From: Devosia ginsengisoli
Lineage (GTDB): Bacteria > Pseudomonadota > Alphaproteobacteria > Rhizobiales > Devosiaceae
DNA: 64,000 nt
Direction of reading: 5' to 3'
Assembly (NCBI RefSeq): GCF_007859655.1
Contig: NZ_CP042304.1
Coordinates: 3,660,501-3,724,500, forward strand
The notes beneath the pieces are model-generated. The model made no database searches. It saw only the letters and a list, made by a program, of their open reading frames with translations, and was not told where the DNA came from. This document shows positions 42,948-52,030 of the stretch, one piece after another (the first letter of the stretch is position 1; each line of letters begins with the position of its first letter). Position numbers and translations under genes: made by a program.

Positions 42948-43838
42948 ATGAAAAATCAGGCCAATCCCTGGCTCACCAGCAATCTGTTCGTCCTTGGCCT
43001 GGGCCTGTTGCCCGCCGCCATATTGATCGGTGCGCTGCTTTATTTCACTGCCTGGGCCTTCGCCTTCAGCTTTACCGATCTGGCTTTGGTTGGGCGCAAG
43101 TCGGTGGAATGGAGCTGGGTCGGGCTGCAGAATTTCGAGCGACTGTTCACCCGCCGAGGGTTCCTCGAATCCCTCTGGACCACCGTCATCTTCGTTTTTT
43201 TCTCGGCCATTGTCGGTCAGTCGGTGCTGGGTTTCCTGCTGGCGGCCTTGCTGCGCGGGACGCAATCGACCATTCGCAGCGTGGTCGAGGTCTGCATCAT
43301 GCTGGGCTGGCTGCTGCCCGATATCGTGGCGGCCTTCCTGTGGTCGGCCACGACCAGCCAGACGGGCCTGATCAACCAGCTCATCATCGTGCCGCTGGGC
43401 TTTCCGCCGATCAATTTCATCAACGAATATGCCCTGCCCATCGTCACCATCGCCAATATCTGGAAGGGCACGGCCTGGTCCTACCTGCTGTTCTCGGCAG
43501 CTTTGGATTCGGTGTCGCGCGAAGTGGTCGAAGCCGCCAAGGTCGATGGCGCCACGCCCTTCCAGCGCATCTGGCTGGTGCAGCTGCCGATCATCCGGCC
43601 GCATATCGCCACCAATATGCTGTTCATCACCATCTGGACCTTCACCTATTTCCCGCTGATCTTCGCGATGACCGGCGGCGGACCTGGCGGGCAGACGCAG
43701 GTGCTGGCGGTGTTCCTCTACAATCAGAGTTTCTCGCGCGGCAATCTCGGCTTCGGTAGTGCGATCTCCGTCGCCATGCTGATCATTGTCGGCCTGTTGT
43801 CGCTGGTCTATCTGCGCATGCTGCGGGAGCCGAAATAA
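42948..43838 (+). CDS. Carbohydrate ABC transporter permease (MalF type)
   Basis: 296 aa with six transmembrane segments and EAA loop EAAKVDGATPFQRIWLVQLPIIRP. N terminus MKNQANPWLTSNLFVLGLGL at ATG 42948. Stop overlaps the next permease start by one base (TAATG). Confidence 0.9.
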   Translation: MKNQANPWLTSNLFVLGLGLLPAAILIGALLYFTAWAFAFSFTDLALVGRKSVEWSWVGLQNFERLFTRRGFLESLWTTVIFVFFSAIVGQSVLGFLLAALLRGTQSTIRSVVEVCIMLGWLLPDIVAAFLWSATTSQTGLINQLIIVPLGFPPINFINEYALPIVTIANIWKGTAWSYLLFSAALDSVSREVVEAAKVDGATPFQRIWLVQLPIIRPHIATNMLFITIWTFTYFPLIFAMTGGGPGGQTQVLAVFLYNQSFSRGNLGFGSAISVAMLIIVGLLSLVYLRMLREPK

Positions 43839-44650
43839 TGGATTCGACCGGCCCGTCGCGCACCACCTCGATTGCCCTGGCCTTTATGGCCGTCATCTGG
43901 ATCAGCCCGTTTTCCTGGCTCATCCTCAATGCCTTCAACCCGCTCTCCACCGGACAACTGGAAATTCCACGCGCCGTGGGGCTCGATAATTTCGCGCTGG
44001 CGGTGAGTGGCAATGCCGGGCGGCAATTCATCAATTCCATGCTGATCGCCGCCGGCACGGCGACGCTCAGTGTTATCGTCGGCATTTCGGCGGCCTATCC
44101 GCTGTCGCGGTTGCGCATTCCCGGCCGCAATGCCTTCCTCTGGACGCTGGTGCTGCTGCGCATGCTGCCTTCGGCGGGCGTGCTGGTGCCGCTCTATTTC
44201 GCGGCGCAGCGGAGCGGCCTGCTCAATCAGCTCGGCGTCATCATCGCGCTGACCGTGCTCAACCTGCCTTTCACGCTGCTGCTGCTGAAGAATTTCTTCG
44301 ACACGGTGCCGATCGAGCTCGAGGAAGCGGCCTATGTCGAGGGTGCGAGCCTGTTCCAGATCGTCACGAAAATCGTGCTGCCCATGTCGCGGGCCGGCAT
44401 TGCCGTGGTCTGGTTCTACAGCTTCACCGGCGCCTGGAACGAATTCCTGCTGCCGCTGATCTTTGCCCGCGTGCAGGATGCCTTCCCCATGTCGGTGGGG
44501 CTTTACGCGGCTTTCGGCCAGCAGGGGGCCATCAATTACGGGTTCCTGACGGCCTTTTCCATCATCTACGCTGCGCCGGCGGTCGGCGTGTATTTCTTGT
44601 TACGGCGCAACATGAACACAGGTTTCGCCGGTGTCGGAGTCAAAGGATGA
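43838..44650 (+). CDS. Carbohydrate ABC transporter permease (MalG type)
   Basis: 270 aa with six transmembrane segments and EAA loop EEAAYVEGASLFQIVTKIVLPMSRAG. The last residues overlap the mannosidase start by ATGA. Partner of 42948-43838. Confidence 0.9.
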   Translation: MDSTGPSRTTSIALAFMAVIWISPFSWLILNAFNPLSTGQLEIPRAVGLDNFALAVSGNAGRQFINSMLIAAGTATLSVIVGISAAYPLSRLRIPGRNAFLWTLVLLRMLPSAGVLVPLYFAAQRSGLLNQLGVIIALTVLNLPFTLLLLKNFFDTVPIELEEAAYVEGASLFQIVTKIVLPMSRAGIAVVWFYSFTGAWNEFLLPLIFARVQDAFPMSVGLYAAFGQQGAINYGFLTAFSIIYAAPAVGVYFLLRRNMNTGFAGVGVKG

Positions 44651-47600
44651 CCTATTCCAACCCCCTCTCGTCCAAGCTGGGCCTGCTGGACGATGACCTC
44701 AAGATGGAGGGCAAGCTCATCCGGCTCTGCAAGGATCTGGAAAACAAGATCCTGACTCCAGCAGGTGACGTCGCCTGGCAGTGGCATGTGCAGCGCGCCG
44801 ACGTGACGACGGAGGAAGCCCTCAAGTCCGACTGGCGCAAGTGGGAGCAGTTCGGCCCCCATTCCGTCTGGGCCAAGAAGCAGGACCATACCTGGTTCGC
44901 CGCCGAAGTCGTGGTGCCCGAAGCCGCCCGGGGCAGGACCTTCGTGCTCAAATTTACCAGCCAGTGGCAGGACCGGCCGGGTTCGACCGATCCGCAATGC
45001 CTGGCCTATCTCGATGGCAAGATCGCCCAGGCGCTCGACGGCAACCACACCGAGCTGGTCATCGAGCGCAATGCCAAGCCGGGCAGCAAGCATATCCTGC
45101 TGGTCAATGCCTTCACCTTCTTCGACCGGCCGCTGGTCGGCTTCACGGTGGATTTCTATACGCGCAGCGAGCGGGCGGAAAAGCTCTATTGGGACCTGCA
45201 GACGCCGCTGGATGTCGCGATCCGGCTCTACCAGAACGATCCGCGCCGCCAGGCCATTCTCAACATCATCGATCGCGCCTTGCGGGCGCTCGATCGCCGC
45301 GCCGGCTATACGGCAGAATTCGAGGCCTCGCTCGGCGCCGCCGAAAAGATCGCCGCTGAAATCTACAAGCTGGTCGATACCGAGAACCAGCCGCAGATCA
45401 CCGCCGTCGGCTCGACCCATCTCGATGTGGGCTGGCTGTGGCGCGTCATGCATACCCGCGACAAGACGGGACGCAGCTTTGCCACGGTGCTCAACCTCAT
45501 GGAGGAGTACCCTGAATTCATCTTCATGTATAACCAGTCGGTGCTCTTCGATTTCCTGAAAAAGGACTATCCCGAGCTCTGGGCGCGGCTCGTCGAGCGG
45601 GTCAAATCCGGCCAGTTCGAGATTGAAGGCGCCATGTGGGTGGAACCCGACGTCAACATCGTCTCGGGGGAAAGCCTCGTCCGCCAGATCATGCGCGGCC
45701 GGCGCTTCCATCTCGAGCATTTCGGCGTCGATCCCAAGACGGTCTGGCTGCCCGACACCTTCGGCTATTCGGCCAACCTGCCGCAGGTGATGGACAAATC
45801 CGGCCTCAAATATTTCGTCACGTCCAAGCTGAGCTGGAACGATACCGACCGTTTCCCCTATGACAGCTTCCACTGGCGCGGCATCGACGGCACGGTGACC
45901 AAGGCCCAGCTCATTACCGCCCAACGCTATGAAAGCGAAGAGATTTTCACCACCTATAATGGCGACCTGTCGGTCAGCGAGACCATGGGCGCCTGGAAGC
46001 GCTATGAGCCCAAGGCGGTGCACAACGAAGTCGTCATGTCCTATGGCTATGGCGATGGCGGCGGTGGGCCGACCCGCGGCATGATCGAGCGCGGCATCCG
46101 CCTCGAACGCGGTATTCCCGGTGCCCCGCGCGTGAAGCTGGAAGGCATCGTTCCCTTCCTCGATCGTCTCGGCAAGGCCATGGATGCGCCGGGCAACAGG
46201 TTCCCCACCTGGAATGGCGAACTTTACCTGCAATATCATCGCGGGACGCTGACCTCGGTGGCCAAGAACAAGGCCAATAACCGGCGGTCCGAGCGCCTGC
46301 TGCGCGAGCTGGAATTCCTTGGCGCCATGGCCCTGGTCGAGGCCGGTGCGCCCTATCCGAGCGAGACGCTGGCCGAATTCTGGGAACTGGTGCTGATCAA
46401 CCAGTTCCACGACATCCTGCCTGGCACCTCGATCCCCGAAGTCTATGTCGACAGCGACAGCGAATACGGCCAGATTTTCTCGACACTGGGGTCGCAGAAC
46501 GGGCCCTGGCATGCTGCGGCGCAGGCTTTCGCCAAGCCGGGCGCGGACCAGTTGCGTCTGTTCAACTTCACCGGCCAGACCCGTTCCGGCCTGGTCACTA
46601 TCGGCACCGAAGCCGAACTCGACGGCGCGTCACTCGCGGTTCCAGATGGGACGTATCCCCTGCAGAAGATTTTCGCGGCCGATGGCTCTGCCTCCTTCGC
46701 CGCGCCTGTGTCCGATATTAACCCGCTCGGCTGGACAGGGGGACAAGTTATTTCCGGCGGGGCCAGCAACAGCTCGTCCAGCCTGTCGGTCTCGGCGACG
46801 CATCTCGAAAACGAACTGCTCAAGGTCAGCTTCGACAAGGCAGGCGAGATCACCTCGGTCTTCGACAAGACGCGCAACCGCGAAACGCTCGAGCCGGGCA
46901 AGACGGCCAACCGCCTCATCGCTTATGAAGACAAGCCGATGGAATGGGACGCCTGGGATATCGACCGCTATTTCGAGGAACAGTTCTGGCCGCTGGCTGA
47001 CGGCAAGGCCTTGATTTCAGTGGTGGAAACTGGCCCGCATCGTGCCGCCATCCGCGTGGAACGCAGCTACCAGGCTTCGAAAGTCGTGCAGGTGATTTCG
47101 CTGGCATCGGGCGCGCGGCAGGTGGAATTCGATACCTTTATCGACTGGCAGGAGCGCCAGACGGTGCTGAAGGCTCAGTTCCCCTTCGACCTCAACACCT
47201 CGGAAATCCGCTCGGAAATCCAGTTCGGCCATGTCCGGCGCCCGACCCATCGCAATACCAGTTGGGACAAGGCGCGCTTCGAGGCCTCGATGCATCGCTG
47301 GGTCGATCTCAGCGAATCCGATTTCGGCGTCGCCCTGCTCAATGACTGCAAATATGCCTATGACTGCCTTGAGCAATCGGTACGGCTGACGCTGGTGCGC
47401 GGCTCGACCTTCCCCAGCCCCGATGCCGATCTGGGCGAACATCGGCTGCGCTATGCGCTCTTCGTGCATGATGGCGTGGCTGATCTGGCCGACGTGCATC
47501 GCGCCGCCGAGCGCTTCAACAATCCTGTCGCGGTGATCGGCTCGCGCAAGCATGCCAGCGCCCCGGCGACCGAATTGCCCCGCTTCAGCTTTGCCAGTGT

Positions 47601-47847
47601 CGACCAGTCCAACGTGACGCTGGAAACGGTCAAGAAGGCCGAAAAGTCCGATGCGGTGGTGCTGCGCATCTTTGAGCACGCCAATATCCGTGCCGAGGCA
47701 ACCATCACCTTCGGCATTCCGGTCAAGGCGGTGCGAACAGTCAACCTGATGGAGGAGGGCGACAGCAAGCCATTGGACATCAAGGATAATGGCGTGACCC
47801 TGTCGCTGCGGCCCTTCGAAATCGCCACGCTGCTGATCGAAACCTGA
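44647..47847 (+). CDS. Alpha-mannosidase, glycoside hydrolase family 38
   Basis: 1066 aa. GH38 catalytic domain with the zinc motif GSTHLDVGWLWR (about residue 254 on), nucleophile Asp in WLPDTFGYSANLPQ (about 369), YGYGDGGGGPTRGM, and NQFHDILPGTSI with another zinc His. A long beta-sandwich C-terminal part follows. No signal peptide, so mannosides are cleaved in the cytoplasm after import. Encoded inside the ABC operon between permease and ATPase genes. Confidence 0.94.
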   Translation: MTYSNPLSSKLGLLDDDLKMEGKLIRLCKDLENKILTPAGDVAWQWHVQRADVTTEEALKSDWRKWEQFGPHSVWAKKQDHTWFAAEVVVPEAARGRTFVLKFTSQWQDRPGSTDPQCLAYLDGKIAQALDGNHTELVIERNAKPGSKHILLVNAFTFFDRPLVGFTVDFYTRSERAEKLYWDLQTPLDVAIRLYQNDPRRQAILNIIDRALRALDRRAGYTAEFEASLGAAEKIAAEIYKLVDTENQPQITAVGSTHLDVGWLWRVMHTRDKTGRSFATVLNLMEEYPEFIFMYNQSVLFDFLKKDYPELWARLVERVKSGQFEIEGAMWVEPDVNIVSGESLVRQIMRGRRFHLEHFGVDPKTVWLPDTFGYSANLPQVMDKSGLKYFVTSKLSWNDTDRFPYDSFHWRGIDGTVTKAQLITAQRYESEEIFTTYNGDLSVSETMGAWKRYEPKAVHNEVVMSYGYGDGGGGPTRGMIERGIRLERGIPGAPRVKLEGIVPFLDRLGKAMDAPGNRFPTWNGELYLQYHRGTLTSVAKNKANNRRSERLLRELEFLGAMALVEAGAPYPSETLAEFWELVLINQFHDILPGTSIPEVYVDSDSEYGQIFSTLGSQNGPWHAAAQAFAKPGADQLRLFNFTGQTRSGLVTIGTEAELDGASLAVPDGTYPLQKIFAADGSASFAAPVSDINPLGWTGGQVISGGASNSSSSLSVSATHLENELLKVSFDKAGEITSVFDKTRNRETLEPGKTANRLIAYEDKPMEWDAWDIDRYFEEQFWPLADGKALISVVETGPHRAAIRVERSYQASKVVQVISLASGARQVEFDTFIDWQERQTVLKAQFPFDLNTSEIRSEIQFGHVRRPTHRNTSWDKARFEASMHRWVDLSESDFGVALLNDCKYAYDCLEQSVRLTLVRGSTFPSPDADLGEHRLRYALFVHDGVADLADVHRAAERFNNPVAVIGSRKHASAPATELPRFSFASVDQSNVTLETVKKAEKSDAVVLRIFEHANIRAEATITFGIPVKAVRTVNLMEEGDSKPLDIKDNGVTLSLRPFEIATLLIET

Positions 47848-47857
47848 GGAGGCTTCC

Positions 47858-48913
47858 ATGTCCGATGTGTCGCTGCGCGGGGTCCGCAAGTCCTATGGTT
47901 CGATCGAGGTCGTGCATGGGGTGGACCTCGATATCAAGTCGGGGGAATTCGTGGTGTTTGTGGGCCCTTCGGGCTGCGGCAAATCCACCTTGCTGCGCAT
48001 GATTGCCGGGCTGGAACCCATTAGCGGCGGCGATATTTCCATCGGCGGCAGGATCGTCAATGACATTCCCTCGCCGCAGCGGGGCATCGCCATGGTGTTC
48101 CAGAGCTACGCGCTCTATCCGCATATGAGCGTCTACGAGAATATGGCCTTCGGGCTGAAACTCGCCAAGACGCCGAAAGCCGAGGTGGATCAGCGGGTTA
48201 GGGAGGCGGCGCGGATATTGCAGATCGAGGATTATCTCGAACGCATGCCCAAGGCGCTCAGTGGCGGGCAGCGCCAGCGCGTCGCCATCGGCCGGGCCAT
48301 CGTGCGCAATCCCAAGGTTTTCCTGTTTGACGAGCCGCTCAGCAACCTCGATGCCTCACTGCGGGCGCAGACGCGGATCGAGATCGCCAAGCTGCACGAT
48401 ACGCTAGACGCCACAATGATTTACGTGACCCATGACCAAGTCGAGGCCATGACCCTGGCCGACCGGATCGTGGTGCTCAATGCCGGCGTGATCGAGCAGG
48501 TGGGCAGCCCGCTGGAACTCTACCGAAACCCCGTCAACACCTTCGTTGCCGGCTTCATCGCCAGCCAGCGCATGAACTTCCTGCCGGTGTCCCCGAGCGG
48601 TGACGGATTGCTGCTTCCGGGTAACAGACTGTTAGCGTTGAGCCACACGCAACGTGAAAATGCGCGCACGCTGGGGATACGTCCCGAGCATCTGGAGCTG
48701 GCCAGCCCCGAGGCGGCCCATTTCAGCGGAACGCTGTCGGTCATCGAGCAGTTCGGCGAATATGCCCTGGCCTATGTCGAGCTGCCGAGCGGCGAGCTTG
48801 TCACCATCAAGCTGGACGGTGCGCCCGACCTGCAACTGCACCAGACCATCCATATCGGCCTGCCGGCGGAGGGCGTGCATCTGTTCGACGAAGCTGGCCG
48901 CGCCTTACGCTGA
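47858..48913 (+). CDS. Sugar ABC transporter ATP-binding protein (UgpC/MalK type)
   Basis: 351 aa. Walker A GPSGCGKST, Q-loop FQSYALYPHM, signature LSGGQRQRVAIGRA, Walker B FLFDEPLSNLD, H-loop VTHDQ, and a C-terminal OB domain with GIRPEHLELASPEA. Starts 10 bp after the mannosidase stop with GAGGAGG upstream. Completes the importer. Confidence 0.92.
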   Translation: MSDVSLRGVRKSYGSIEVVHGVDLDIKSGEFVVFVGPSGCGKSTLLRMIAGLEPISGGDISIGGRIVNDIPSPQRGIAMVFQSYALYPHMSVYENMAFGLKLAKTPKAEVDQRVREAARILQIEDYLERMPKALSGGQRQRVAIGRAIVRNPKVFLFDEPLSNLDASLRAQTRIEIAKLHDTLDATMIYVTHDQVEAMTLADRIVVLNAGVIEQVGSPLELYRNPVNTFVAGFIASQRMNFLPVSPSGDGLLLPGNRLLALSHTQRENARTLGIRPEHLELASPEAAHFSGTLSVIEQFGEYALAYVELPSGELVTIKLDGAPDLQLHQTIHIGLPAEGVHLFDEAGRALR

Positions 48914-49219
48914 TGGGCCGCGAACATGCCGCGCCGACATAGACGTTAGTATGAGCGCCCATGGGGCGTTCGCCCCGGATAGGCGGCCTTCCCGGTAGAT
49001 TTCCCAATAGACAGGGCCTGGCCCTTCGGGCCAATTCAGGTTTGCGGGACTTGGCGCGGCGGACCCGGTTTGGCATGATCGCCGGACTTACTTTTCGAAT
49101 CACGGCTTGCGGGCGTTTGCGGCGCCCGCACCACCTTCATTTTTATTATATGCCACCGGCTGATCCGCGCTGCTTGCACGGGCGGCCGACGATGGCCGGT
49201 GTTTTAGGAATGTGCCGAC
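48914..49219. other. Intergenic region with hairpins
   Basis: 306 bp, no credible gene. Contains GGGGCG-TT-CGCCCC (from 48963), TGGCCC-TTC-GGGCCA (49019-49033) and GCGGGCG/CGCCCGC (49109-49129). The last is followed after 10 nt by TTTTTATTAT and is the best terminator candidate for the mannosidase operon. Confidence 0.5.
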
Positions 49220-50428
49220 ATGACTTCCGAGCCGGTACGTGACGCCTTCGATGCGGGCGGACGGGGATTGCAGCATCACGGGCTGCGTCGGGCCAATGAG
49301 CGCGCCGTATTGACGGTGATCGGCTTCAATCCCGGCGTGTCCAATGCCGATATCGCGCGCCTGTCGGGCCTGGCGCCGCAGACCGTTTCGGCCATCCTGA
49401 CCGATCTCGACGGGCTGGGGCTGATCGCCCGCGGCGAAGTGCTGCGCGGGCGGCGCGGCCAGCCGGCCACCCCGATTTCGCTGCATCCCGAAGGCGCCTT
49501 TTCCATCGGCGTCGAAATCGGCTGGCGCCATGTCGATGTGCTGCTGCTCAACCTGCAGGGGCAGGTGCTGGCCCATCGCCATCGCGACCATGTCTTCCCC
49601 GATGCCGCCGGCATTATCGATACGATCGTGGCGATGATGGACGAGGTGCTGCTCAGCCTGCCTGACGGGCTGCGGGAGCGGCTGACTGATATCGGGGTGG
49701 CCCTGCCCACCAATATTGCCGGCAATCTGGCATTGGTCGACGCCCCCGACAGCCAGCGGCCCTTATGGGAGCAGCTCGATATCGCCGCGGAACTGGGCGG
49801 GCGCACCGGGATCACGGTGAGCCTGTTCAACGACGGCAATGCCGCCTGCTGGGGCGAGCTGATCGCCTTCCCCAGGCCGCGGCCGGCCGATTTCATCTAT
49901 TTCCTGATCGGGCGCTATATCGCCGCCGGCATTGTCGGCGACGGCACGCTCTGGGAGGGCCCGAGCGACAATTCGGCCAATCTCGGCTCCATGCTGGTGA
50001 CCGGCCCCGATGGCCGCCCGCAGGTGGCCCATTTCATTGCTTCGGTGACGGCGCTGGAAGGCCGGCTCGCCGCAGCCGGCTTCACCATCGACAGAAGCGA
50101 TCCGGCCAACTGGTCCTGGCAGGATTTCGGCCCGGTGCTGGAGCAATGGCTGGCCGACAGCGCAAGGGCGCTGGCCCGGGTCGTGTTCAACACGACCACG
50201 GTTATCGAAACCGGGCTGGTCATACTCGATTCCATCCTGCCGCCGGCCATTGTAAGCGAGCTGGTGCAGCGGCTGGAGGCCGAATTGCGGCTGCTGCCGA
50301 TCACGTCCTATACGCCGCCACAGGTGTTGCCGGGACATCTGGGCGCGCTGGCGCCTGCTATCGGCGCGGCCGAGCTGACACTCTATCGCCGCTATTTCTC
50401 ACGCACGCTTGCGGACCTTGCCGGCTGA
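49220..50428 (+). CDS. ROK-family transcriptional regulator
   Basis: 402 aa. N-terminal winged helix (NADIARLSGLAPQTVSAILTDLDGLGLI) joined to a ROK domain (FSIGVEIGWRHVDVLLLNL, VSLFNDGNAACWGELI). The usual ROK zinc cluster CxCGxxGC is not seen, nor a clear kinase DxGxT, so it is a regulator only. Lies after the mannosidase operon and may control it with the LacI protein. Converges on the IHF/HU gene with a 30-bp 3' overlap. Confidence 0.85.
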   Translation: MTSEPVRDAFDAGGRGLQHHGLRRANERAVLTVIGFNPGVSNADIARLSGLAPQTVSAILTDLDGLGLIARGEVLRGRRGQPATPISLHPEGAFSIGVEIGWRHVDVLLLNLQGQVLAHRHRDHVFPDAAGIIDTIVAMMDEVLLSLPDGLRERLTDIGVALPTNIAGNLALVDAPDSQRPLWEQLDIAAELGGRTGITVSLFNDGNAACWGELIAFPRPRPADFIYFLIGRYIAAGIVGDGTLWEGPSDNSANLGSMLVTGPDGRPQVAHFIASVTALEGRLAAAGFTIDRSDPANWSWQDFGPVLEQWLADSARALARVVFNTTTVIETGLVILDSILPPAIVSELVQRLEAELRLLPITSYTPPQVLPGHLGALAPAIGAAELTLYRRYFSRTLADLAG

Positions 50429-50725
50429 CACCGGCGCCACCGGGGTCATCGCCTCGCGCAATTGCGCGCTGGGCGTGAACACCACGGTCTGCCGCGGCGA
50501 AATGCGATGCTCGGTGCCGGTGCGTGGATTGCGGCCCAGCCGCTCGGCGCGCGAACGCACCTGGAGCGAGCCGAACCCGGTCAGCTTGACATTCTCCCCT
50601 TCCATCAGCGCCTGCCCCACCAGCGCAAACATGGCCTCTCCCACAGCCGCCGTATCGGCCTTGCTGAGACCGGTCAGTCGTGCCGCTGCTTCGCTGAGCA
50701 TGGCTCGCGTAATTGTTTTGTTCAA
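50399..50725 (-). CDS. IHF/HU-family DNA-bending protein
   Basis: 108 aa from a TTG at 50725 (NKTITRAMLSEAAARLTG). Typical fold: KLTGFGSLQVRSRAERLGRNPRTG (GRNPRTG at 64-70, the DNA-intercalating arm) and ISPRQTVVFTPSAQLRE, with a basic tail VRKRA. TTG is chosen because GGGGG lies 8-12 bp upstream and the family N terminus fits; an ATG 72 bp further upstream would add an atypical extension. IHF-alpha-like, but I cannot separate it from HU variants. Confidence 0.8.
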   Translation of the reverse strand: MNKTITRAMLSEAAARLTGLSKADTAAVGEAMFALVGQALMEGENVKLTGFGSLQVRSRAERLGRNPRTGTEHRISPRQTVVFTPSAQLREAMTPVAPVSAGKVRKRA

Positions 50726-50822
50726 TGTGAAGTCCCCCTGCTTAAGTTCATAGGAGGAAGTTAACCTCCTGTCCAGAGGCGGACGGTCCTGCGACAAACA
50801 TGAACATAGTGATCAAGTTAAG

Positions 50823-50863
50823 TTGACATATTTTAGAATGGTTATAAGCTACGAGCCATTCTA
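50823..50863 (+). promoter_or_regulatory. Promoter-like box and dyad upstream of rirA
   Basis: TTGACA (50823-50828) is followed by TATAAG (50843-50848), but the spacing is only 14 bp. A dyad TAGAATGG (50834-50841) / CCATTCTA (50856-50863) overlaps it, about 75 bp before the rirA start. Possible autoregulatory site. Confidence 0.35.
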
Positions 50864-50939
50864 TGAAGGCAATCATAGTCGAATCATGGCTGGCCGGCCT
50901 GCCCCCGCGGCGCCCGATCAGCCCCCAGAGAGGTCCGAA

Positions 50940-51401
50940 GTGAGACTGACGCGTCAATCCAACTATGCGATCCGCACCCTGGTCTATTGCGCCGTCAACG
51001 AGCCGGGGCTGAGCCGCGTGGCCGACATTGCCAAGGCCTATAATATTTCCGAGCTCTTCCTGTTCAAGCTGATCAAGCCGCTGGTGGAAAATGGCCTGCT
51101 GGCCACGGTGCGCGGCCGCCATGGCGGCATCAAGCTGGGCAAGAAGGCCGAGGACATTACCCTGCTCGACACCATCCGCCTGACCGAAGAGAATTTCGCC
51201 CTGGCAGAATGCTTCGAGGATGGCGCCGATTGCCCGTTGATCGGCGAATGCGACCTCAACGGCGCTTTGCGCGAGGCGCTGGGCGCCTTCTTCGAGGTGC
51301 TGGCCAGCTATACGATTGCCGACCTCGCCAGCAAGAAGCGCTCCATCCGCGACCGCCTGGGGCTGAGCGCGATGGAAGCGGTGATGGAGCCGGCGCACTA
51401 A
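50940..51401 (+). CDS. rirA: Rrf2-family iron-responsive regulator RirA
   Basis: 153 aa. N-terminal wHTH MRLTRQSNYAIRTLVYCAVN and ISELFLFKLIKPLVENGLLATVRGRHGG. Three Fe-S-ligating cysteines are at 91, 98 and 104 (ECFEDGADCPLIGEC), one residue closer in the first gap than the C91/C99/C104 I recall for rhizobial RirA. RirA represses iron uptake genes under iron sufficiency in Rhizobiales. GTG 50940 is preceded by GAGAGG and gives the family N terminus. Confidence 0.9.
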   Translation: MRLTRQSNYAIRTLVYCAVNEPGLSRVADIAKAYNISELFLFKLIKPLVENGLLATVRGRHGGIKLGKKAEDITLLDTIRLTEENFALAECFEDGADCPLIGECDLNGALREALGAFFEVLASYTIADLASKKRSIRDRLGLSAMEAVMEPAH

Positions 51402-51589
51402 GGTATGCCGATATTTGCGCGATGGCGGCCTGCAAATGGCGGTCATCTGCGCTTCCGGTGCTCACGTACTGATGTACGCTCCGCTCCGGTTCTCGATGCC
51501 CACCATTTTCGACTCGCCCTCGCCCAAATCTCGGCACACCTTCCAGCGTCCCTTTAATGGGTGGGGGCTATATCGTGCCAGCCGCTGAG

Positions 51590-51768
51590 TGCCCTTCTCC
51601 CCTTGCGGGAGAAGGTGCCCCTCCGGGTCGCTTCGCGCCCGAAGGCAGGCTCCGGGCGGATGAGGGGGCGCTGAGTTACCCGCTGGCATTGAAGCATGGG
51701 ATAGCGCAGCCCCCTCACCCGGAAATCCGCTGAACGCGGATTTCCCCCTCTCCCACGAGGGGCGAGGG
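51590..51768. repeat. Composite intergenic palindromic repeat, copy 3
   Basis: CTTCTCCC/GGGAGAAGG hairpin, then a CGGGTCGCTTCGCGCCCGAAGG insertion not present in copy 1, then GCGGATGAGGGGGCG, TTGAAGCATGGGA, and CCCTCACCCGGAAATCCGC / GCGGATTTCC. It occupies the gap 51402-52030 with no gene in 51402-51589 either; that stretch holds a CGTAC-TGAT-GTACG hairpin. Confidence 0.8.
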
Positions 51769-51832
51769 GGGCTCCACTCCAGGGCTGACCATCGAACTGC
51801 TTTCTCGCGCACCGCAAATTCTCGCCGGCTCA

Positions 51833-51859
51833 TTATTATGAGTTTGACACTCATAATAA
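51833..51859. promoter_or_regulatory. Perfect 10-bp palindrome before the ABC-F gene
   Basis: TTATTATGAG - TTTGACA - CTCATAATAA, an AT-rich dyad in GC-rich DNA, with a TTGACA at its centre. It lies about 170 bp upstream of the ABC-F start and looks like an operator over a promoter. Confidence 0.55.
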
Positions 51860-51962
51860 CATATGCTTTTCTCCCGTTATCGCGCGGCGGTGGTTGGTCC
51901 GAGGGGACTACGCCAACCGTGACGCTGCCGAGACGACGGGGCTTGCTGCTACCGTCTCCCCG

Positions 51963-52005
51963 GGCCGATCAGGATCCTCAACGTCCTGATCGGCCTTTCC
52001 TTTGT
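51963..52005 (+). terminator. Terminator-like hairpin in the ABC-F leader
   Basis: Perfect 12-bp stem GGCCGATCAGGA / TCCTGATCGGCC, loop of 9 nt, followed by TTTCCTTT. It ends 35 bp before the ABC-F ATG. An upstream GAGACG...CGTCTC pair (about 51930-51956) could form a competing structure. Candidate transcription attenuator. Confidence 0.55.
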
Positions 52006-52030
52006 GCGGGCCTTATGCTCTATCCGCGCC

